Assembly (NCBI GenBank): GCA_003153955.1
Contig: PMCB01000076.1
Span: 1 to 17,053 of the forward strand
Direction of reading: 5' to 3'
DNA length: 17,053 bases
Source: Dehalococcoidia bacterium
GTDB lineage: Bacteria; Chloroflexota; Dehalococcoidia; Dehalococcoidales; Fen-1064
Shown here: in pieces, positions 13,652 through 17,053 of the stretch
Layout of the letters: every line of letters begins with the position of its first letter
Numbering within the stretch: the first letter of the stretch is position 1
Notes under the pieces: generated by a model
Told to the model about the DNA's origin: nothing
The model's database searches: none
The model's input: only the letters and a program-made list of their open reading frames with translations
Made by a program: the position numbers and the translations under genes

Positions 13652-14563
13652 ATGACCCCGCAATCGACCTGGCGTAAAATCGACGATTATCCGCTGTTCG
13701 TTATGGACACGTATGAGGATTATCACTTTGACCGCTATCTTAAAACGGGAATATTGCCGCTGCCGCCCGGCTTTAGCTTGCCAGCCGGTGGTTGTTCCTG
13801 TTTTTCGGCATTTAACCTTCCGGATCAGGCAATTTTTGGCCGGAACTATGATTGGACTAAAAACATCCCTATTCTGCTGCTGTTTACCCACCCCGCGAAC
13901 GGCTATGCCTCAGCGTCAATGGTTGACCTTTCTCTGGGCTTTGGGACAAAAGAACCGTCATGGAAAGACCCTCGCGACCGGCAGTTATTATCTTTAGCGC
14001 CTTATATACCTTTAGACGGCATGAACGAGCGCGGTTTAACAGTGGCCTTGATGAAAGTCCCTAAAGCGCAGGCGCCATCTGATCCGAATAAGGTAAATAT
14101 CATCTTCCTGGCAGCTATACGGTTGATGCTGGACAAGGCTCAATCGGTGGACGAGGCAATATCGCTGCTCGGTGAGTACAACATCACATTTATCCAGCAG
14201 CACTTTCTCATCGCCGACGCGGGCGGAAACTCAGCAATCATGGAGTTCGTCGACGGCGAAATTAAGGTCATCCGCAGCAAACATCCATGGCAGATATCCA
14301 CCAACTTTATCCTTTCCGACAACTTGGAATCTCCAAGAACAATGTGTGCGCGATATAACACTATTGACAGAACACTCGAACAGACACAAGGTCGGATATC
14401 AACCGAAAAAGCCATGTCCTTATTAAAAGATGTGTCCCAGCATGGTGCCGTTAATACTACTATTTTTTCGATGATATATAACCTGATAAACGGCGAAATT
14501 GATATCGCTGTAGACCGGAAATTTGACCGTTTATACCACTACGGCCTCAACATGCAAAAATAG
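13652..14563 (+). CDS. C45/choloylglycine-hydrolase-like Ntn hydrolase (linear amide C-N hydrolase)
   Basis: A 303-residue member of the cysteine Ntn-hydrolase superfamily that cleaves or transfers linear amide bonds. The signature GGCSCFSAF (46-54) followed by IFGRNYDW (61-68) matches the GCTSF...GRNFDW pattern. C48 is the likely nucleophile, with R64 and D67 supporting. Further family features are GMNERGLTVAL, the strand HFLIADAGGNSAIMEF, ISTNFILSD carrying the expected catalytic Asn, and a C-terminal RLYHYG. The nucleophile lies 47 residues in, so maturation would require removal of a propeptide, or the enzyme works without exposing an N-terminal cysteine; no secretion signal is visible. 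A strong GGAGG (13641-13645) precedes the ATG by 6 bases. Bile-salt or acyl-lactone hydrolysis cannot be inferred; substrate unknown. Confidence 0.87.
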   Translation: MTPQSTWRKIDDYPLFVMDTYEDYHFDRYLKTGILPLPPGFSLPAGGCSCFSAFNLPDQAIFGRNYDWTKNIPILLLFTHPANGYASASMVDLSLGFGTKEPSWKDPRDRQLLSLAPYIPLDGMNERGLTVALMKVPKAQAPSDPNKVNIIFLAAIRLMLDKAQSVDEAISLLGEYNITFIQQHFLIADAGGNSAIMEFVDGEIKVIRSKHPWQISTNFILSDNLESPRTMCARYNTIDRTLEQTQGRISTEKAMSLLKDVSQHGAVNTTIFSMIYNLINGEIDIAVDRKFDRLYHYGLNMQK

Positions 14564-14610
14564 CGGCATACGGGTCTTCAAAGTGGCATTCGGCAACATC
14601 TCCGCCGGGT

Positions 14611-15132
14611 TTAGCCTAAGCCGATCTGCTTCATATAGGTCATGTTATCCCAGAACAGCCATTCCTCAATCATCACGCCGTCTTTCCAATGCCCCACGGT
14701 ACACATGTTGATGGAATACTTCTTGCCTGTAGGCTGGATAAATTTCCCGTCCCCGGTCGGCATGGGCAAGCTAAAAGTCCCGGTCATGATGCCGATAACG
14801 GCCGTCCAGTCATCTGACCCGATCTTGACGGGATGAATTGCGATATTCGTATCGGGAGCATAGACAAACATCGCGTCCAGATCCTTGATATGCCGTTCGA
14901 TGCCCGTTGTAGAATGGCCGTCAGGCCAATTGACTTTGACGTCTTTATGGTGACTTTCATGCAGCCGCGCCCAATCCCGGCCGCTGAAGACCTTAAAGTC
15001 CAGCTCATCGAAAGTCGCCAGGTTCTTCTTTACGGCCGTCTGCGCATCGGTGAACTTTTTCAACTCTTTTTCCATTTGCGTAATCTTGGCCAGCATTTCC
15101 GGTGAGTAGCCTTGCGTATTCTCTTTTTTCAT
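14611..15132 (-). CDS. SnoaL-like ester cyclase/polyketide cyclase family protein
   Basis: A 173-residue protein with a SnoaL/NTF2-like alpha-beta barrel after an N-terminal helical extension of about 45 residues (KITQMEKELKKF). Seen: WARLHESHHKDVKVNWPDGHSTTGIERHIKDLDAMF, the conserved cavity segment, then beta strands IGIMTGTF, KYSINMCTVGHWKDGVMIEEWLFWDN typical of ester cyclases. No catalytic mechanism can be assigned; members isomerise, cyclise or simply bind small molecules. The ATG at 15132 has AGGAG about 8 bases upstream. It is the second gene behind the SDR, with a 33-base gap, so the two are probably one transcript. A decayed copy of its first 20 codons and ribosome site lies on the other side of the SDR gene. 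Confidence 0.88.
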   Translation of the reverse strand: MKKENTQGYSPEMLAKITQMEKELKKFTDAQTAVKKNLATFDELDFKVFSGRDWARLHESHHKDVKVNWPDGHSTTGIERHIKDLDAMFVYAPDTNIAIHPVKIGSDDWTAVIGIMTGTFSLPMPTGDGKFIQPTGKKYSINMCTVGHWKDGVMIEEWLFWDNMTYMKQIGLG

Positions 15133-15165
15133 GTTTGTATTCTCCTTTCACATCCATCTCATTTC

Positions 15166-15924
15166 TTAATAAGCCGTCCAACCGGAATCGGCGGTAATAA
15201 CTGTACCATTTATAAAACTGGAATCATCACACGCCAGAAAAAGAGCAACCCTGGCAATCTCTTCCGGCTCTCCCACTCTGGGATTCAAATTCATACCGGC
15301 CATAGCTCGTTCCATACCAAACTGACTCGGGTTATAGATGGTTTTCCCAATATTTGTGTTGACTGCACCGGGAGCAATGGCGTTACAACGGATGCCAAGC
15401 TTGGCGTATTGAAAACCGACATTTTTGGTCAAGCCTATAACCGCGTGTTTTGAAGCCGTATAAGATACTCCTGCTCTGGAACCAAGAAGTCCTCCTGCTG
15501 AGGCGATATTAACAATAATGCCTGCTCCCTTTTTTATGAATATCGGCAGGGCTTTTCTTGTAGCGCGCATGGGGCCGGTAATATTAACGGCAAATACTCT
15601 TTCCCAAAGCTCATCCGTGACTTCGGCCGCGGGAACAAAATTATCCATTATACCGGCATTATTTACCAGGATATCCAGTGTGCCATATGTATTAATTGCT
15701 GTGTCGACAATATTCTGAATATCTTGCTCTTTCGCCACATTTCCCATTACAGCGGTAGCTATACCACCACCAAATGTAATTTCAGTGACAACCTTGTTCA
15801 AGGTTTCAAGATTAATATCTGAGACTACAACTTTGGCCCCCTCTTTAGCAAAAAGCAGAGCTATTGCCCTACCCATGCCGGATCCGGCGCCTGTGACTAT
15901 AGCAACCTTGTTTTGAAGTTTCAT
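15166..15924 (-). CDS. SDR-family oxidoreductase
   Basis: A 252-residue classical short-chain dehydrogenase/reductase, complete. Seen: the cofactor motif TGAGSGMG (11-18); D36 at the end of the second strand, which favours NAD(H) over NADP(H); NNAG (88-91); N114; and the catalytic triad S142, Y155 and K159 in YTASKH. The C-terminal part has NAIAPGAVNTNI and FINGTVITADSGWTAY. It would oxidise or reduce a secondary alcohol or ketone. The start ATG 15924 has AGGAGGAGGG upstream. It is cotranscribed with the SnoaL-like gene, suggesting a small two-step conversion of one substrate, which is inference. It sits between the intact SnoaL gene and its remnant, so the region has undergone duplication. 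Confidence 0.95.
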   Translation of the reverse strand: MKLQNKVAIVTGAGSGMGRAIALLFAKEGAKVVVSDINLETLNKVVTEITFGGGIATAVMGNVAKEQDIQNIVDTAINTYGTLDILVNNAGIMDNFVPAAEVTDELWERVFAVNITGPMRATRKALPIFIKKGAGIIVNIASAGGLLGSRAGVSYTASKHAVIGLTKNVGFQYAKLGIRCNAIAPGAVNTNIGKTIYNPSQFGMERAMAGMNLNPRVGEPEEIARVALFLACDDSSFINGTVITADSGWTAY

Positions 15925-15963
15925 CTGGACCTGCCCTCCTCCTGCTTTTAATTATGTAACGCT

Positions 15964-16056
15964 TTATCCTACCCATTGCATTTGCGTAATCTTTGCTCGC
16001 ATTTCCGGCGAGTAGCCTTGAGTATTCTCTTTTTTCTTGTATTCTCTTTTCACATC
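15964..16056 (-). pseudogene. Decayed 5' fragment of a second SnoaL-like gene
   Basis: Bases 15979-16056 match 15073-15154 (ribosome-site region and codons 1-20 of the intact SnoaL gene) at 72 of 78 aligned positions, with one 4-base gap that removes the ATG. Translation after the lost start gives KKKENTQGYSPEMRAKITQMQ, against KKENTQGYSPEMLAKITQME in the intact gene, then WVG and a stop at 15964-15966. The rest of the gene is missing. The fragment lies 40 bases upstream of the SDR start in the same orientation, so the ancestral order was probably SnoaL-SDR-SnoaL, followed by deletion. Confidence 0.85.
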
Positions 16057-16253
16057 GTTTCCAGCCTTAGCATACTCTTTTAAAAAAAGTTTTCCAACGA
16101 CAAATCCATGTAATGAAATCGTTTAAAGAGGGTATTAATAGGATTGTTTGGCATTCTTATAAAAATTGTTCTTTTTCAAGTATAGTAAACAACATTTATT
16201 GATTTTTCTAACATCGTTATCAATCTTCAATTGAACGTATTTGTCTAAATATA

Positions 16254-16274
16254 GATGATTAGAGGGAAATCATC
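16254..16274 (+). promoter_or_regulatory. Leader hairpin before the coiled-coil gene
   Basis: GATGATT (16254-16260) and AATCATC (16268-16274) form a perfect 7-bp stem with loop AGAGGGA, 24 bases before the start codon and 10 bases before the AGGAG ribosome site. It could be an operator or an mRNA hairpin; no transcript evidence is available. The surrounding 16057-16298 is AT-rich and otherwise shows nothing recognisable. Confidence 0.35.
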
Positions 16275-16298
16275 AATATATATTAGGAGACAAAAAAG

Positions 16299-16778
16299 AT
16301 GAAAGCTCTGACGATTACTTTGGGTGTTCTTCTTGCTCTCGCTCTTACAGGACTTGGTTTTGAAATTAATGAGATTAATGGAACAAATGGTTATCTTTCT
16401 CAAGTGCATGCCTTGGAAACCGACAAAGCTAGTCTACAAAACCAACTTTCAAGTGCTAATTCTCAGATTTCAAATTTGCAAAATATAATTAACATTGAAG
16501 AAACTCAAACGATAATTAGCAATAAAACAATAAATCAATCTTCGGGGCAATCAACGAACGTAGCAACGTTTAAAGCTCAATATATTGGATATGTCAGTAT
16601 CTCAGGGACGAGTACAACTACAAATGGATACATTGTTGTTAATGGTTCACAATACCAATTTGGTATGGAAAATACTCTAACAATACCAATATTATCTGGC
16701 TATATCTCCATCTCTTTTGGTAACACGAACTTTATCAACGATGCGTCAGCGACACTGACTGTTGATTACGTATATTAG
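16299..16778 (+). CDS. Membrane-anchored coiled-coil protein, AT-rich, function unknown
   Basis: Not recognised. A 159-residue protein with a hydrophobic N-terminal segment (about residues 4-20, LTITLGVLLALALTGLGF) that is either a signal peptide without an obvious cleavage site or an anchor. A probable coiled coil follows (about 33-75, with LETDKASLQNQLSSANSQISNLQ), then a Ser/Thr/Asn-rich, beta-looking C-terminal domain (about 85-159). Cysteine is absent. AGGAG (16285-16289) precedes the ATG by 9 bases. Codon use is clearly more AT-rich than in the neighbours (many AAT, ATT, TCA, ACA), and the flanking DNA is AT-rich too, suggesting recent acquisition. The overall style recalls short surface proteins of archaea and phages, but that is an impression. 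Likely extracytoplasmic. Confidence 0.75.
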   Translation: MKALTITLGVLLALALTGLGFEINEINGTNGYLSQVHALETDKASLQNQLSSANSQISNLQNIINIEETQTIISNKTINQSSGQSTNVATFKAQYIGYVSISGTSTTTNGYIVVNGSQYQFGMENTLTIPILSGYISISFGNTNFINDASATLTVDYVY

Positions 16779-16790
16779 AGGGATTATCTA

Positions 16791-16806
16791 TTAACCGGGT
16801 GGTTAA
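16791..16806. terminator. Short palindrome between convergent genes
   Basis: TTAACC (16791-16796) and GGTTAA (16801-16806) pair perfectly around GGGT, 12 bases past the coiled-coil gene and 28 bases past the DnaC-like gene, which converge here. There is no T-run, so termination by this stem alone is doubtful. Confidence 0.25.
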
Positions 16807-16834
16807 GAGTTGTCCGCTGATAGCCGCGTTTGCT

Positions 16835-17053
16835 TTAGCTCTTTCTTTGCGGGCGGTAGGTTCTCTTGGCCGCCGGACGGTCGCCGCGGAAATCCGGCGC
16901 CATGATATTGAACAGCACGCTGATTTTCGGGTCCACCAGCCGGGAACTGATACGGTTCTCGATTTCATCCAGCGAACTTGATGTCGTTATCACCGTCGCC
17001 AGCTTGGCATTATAGCGGTGGTTGATCACCTGGTACAGTTTCTCCTGCGCCCA
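16835..17053 (-). CDS. DnaC/IstB-like ATP-binding protein, C-terminal part (runs off the window)
   Basis: The reading frame enters from the right edge without a start: WAQEKLYQVINHRYNAKLAT, then VITTSSSLDEIENRISSRLVDP, KISVLFNIMAPDFRGDR and a basic tail RPQRKS before the stop at 16835. This is the C-terminal third of a DnaC-type AAA+ protein: a helix ending with the INHRYN motif, the sensor-1 strand TVITTS, and the sensor-2-like IxSRLxDP region. DnaC-type proteins load the replicative helicase; the related IstB proteins serve transposons. The Walker A and B motifs lie outside the window, so this distinction cannot be made from what is visible. A GTG inside the frame at 17029 is not the start. 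Confidence 0.85.
   Translation of the reverse strand, partial: WAQEKLYQVINHRYNAKLATVITTSSSLDEIENRISSRLVDPKISVLFNIMAPDFRGDRPAAKRTYRPQRKS

Noticed and set aside
15979..16056. Functional leader peptide of the SDR operon
   Set aside because: The start codon is deleted relative to the intact copy, and the match covers the ribosome site and coding region alike, as expected of a duplication remnant.

Overview
The window is a 17 kb piece of a bacterial chromosome, most likely from an anaerobic Chloroflexota lineage of the Dehalococcoidia type. This is inferred from overall gene flavour: the holB-ricT pair, a DUF951 gene beside a type 2 pyrF, the stand-alone HNH protein, and conserved hypotheticals, with moderate GC and many TTG/GTG start candidates. 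No rRNA, tRNA or CRISPR array is visible. Only the right edge cuts a gene (a DnaC/IstB-like ATPase); the left edge is intergenic.

Layout. Bases 1-435 hold two hairpins (one terminator-like) and then an apparently empty AT-rich stretch. proA (506-1780, +) and a YdeI/OmpD-associated protein (1850-2428, +) follow, separated by a short REP-like palindrome. A bidirectional terminator at 2432-2451 divides them from rph (2480-3211, -) and a minimal zincin-type metallopeptidase (3293-3661, -). A small lipoprotein (3794-4282, +) converges on a DUF951 zinc-ribbon-like gene (4276-4470, -), which lies behind pyrF (4570-5388, -) with a second REP-like unit between them. pyrF is divergent from lysA (5509-6825, +), which has a good sigma-A-type promoter. 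An unusual 7-bp-periodic AT-rich element (about 6836-6959) precedes the tight holB-ricT operon (6965-9025, +), which links the clamp loader to the Fe-S-binding PSP1/RicT family.

A minus-strand cluster runs from 12200 to 9091: an HNH endonuclease, a STAS-DUF1990 fusion protein, and a CrtI/PYROXD2-like FAD oxidoreductase that starts 4 bp after the fusion gene ends. This pair is the most system-like novelty here. The right third is accessory: a Cys-containing hypothetical with a basic tail (12430-12987, +), a small conserved-looking hypothetical (13045-13383, -), a C45/choloylglycine-hydrolase-like Ntn hydrolase (13652-14563, +) behind a palindromic operator candidate, and an SDR-SnoaL operon (15924-14611, -). 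Upstream of the SDR lies a decayed second copy of the first 20 codons or so of the SnoaL gene (15964-16056), with its start codon deleted. An AT-rich membrane-anchored coiled-coil protein (16299-16778, +) differs in composition from everything around it and is a candidate for horizontal acquisition. The window ends in the DnaC-like gene (16835-17053, -).

Housekeeping biosynthesis (proline, lysine, pyrimidine) and RNA/DNA maintenance (rph, holB, ricT) dominate the left half; small-molecule redox and hydrolase genes of unknown substrate dominate the right half. I do not see a complete novel defence or mobile system. The best leads are the STAS-DUF1990/oxidoreductase pair, the duplication scar next to the SDR operon, the heptamer-periodic element, and the uncharacterised Cys-motif protein.
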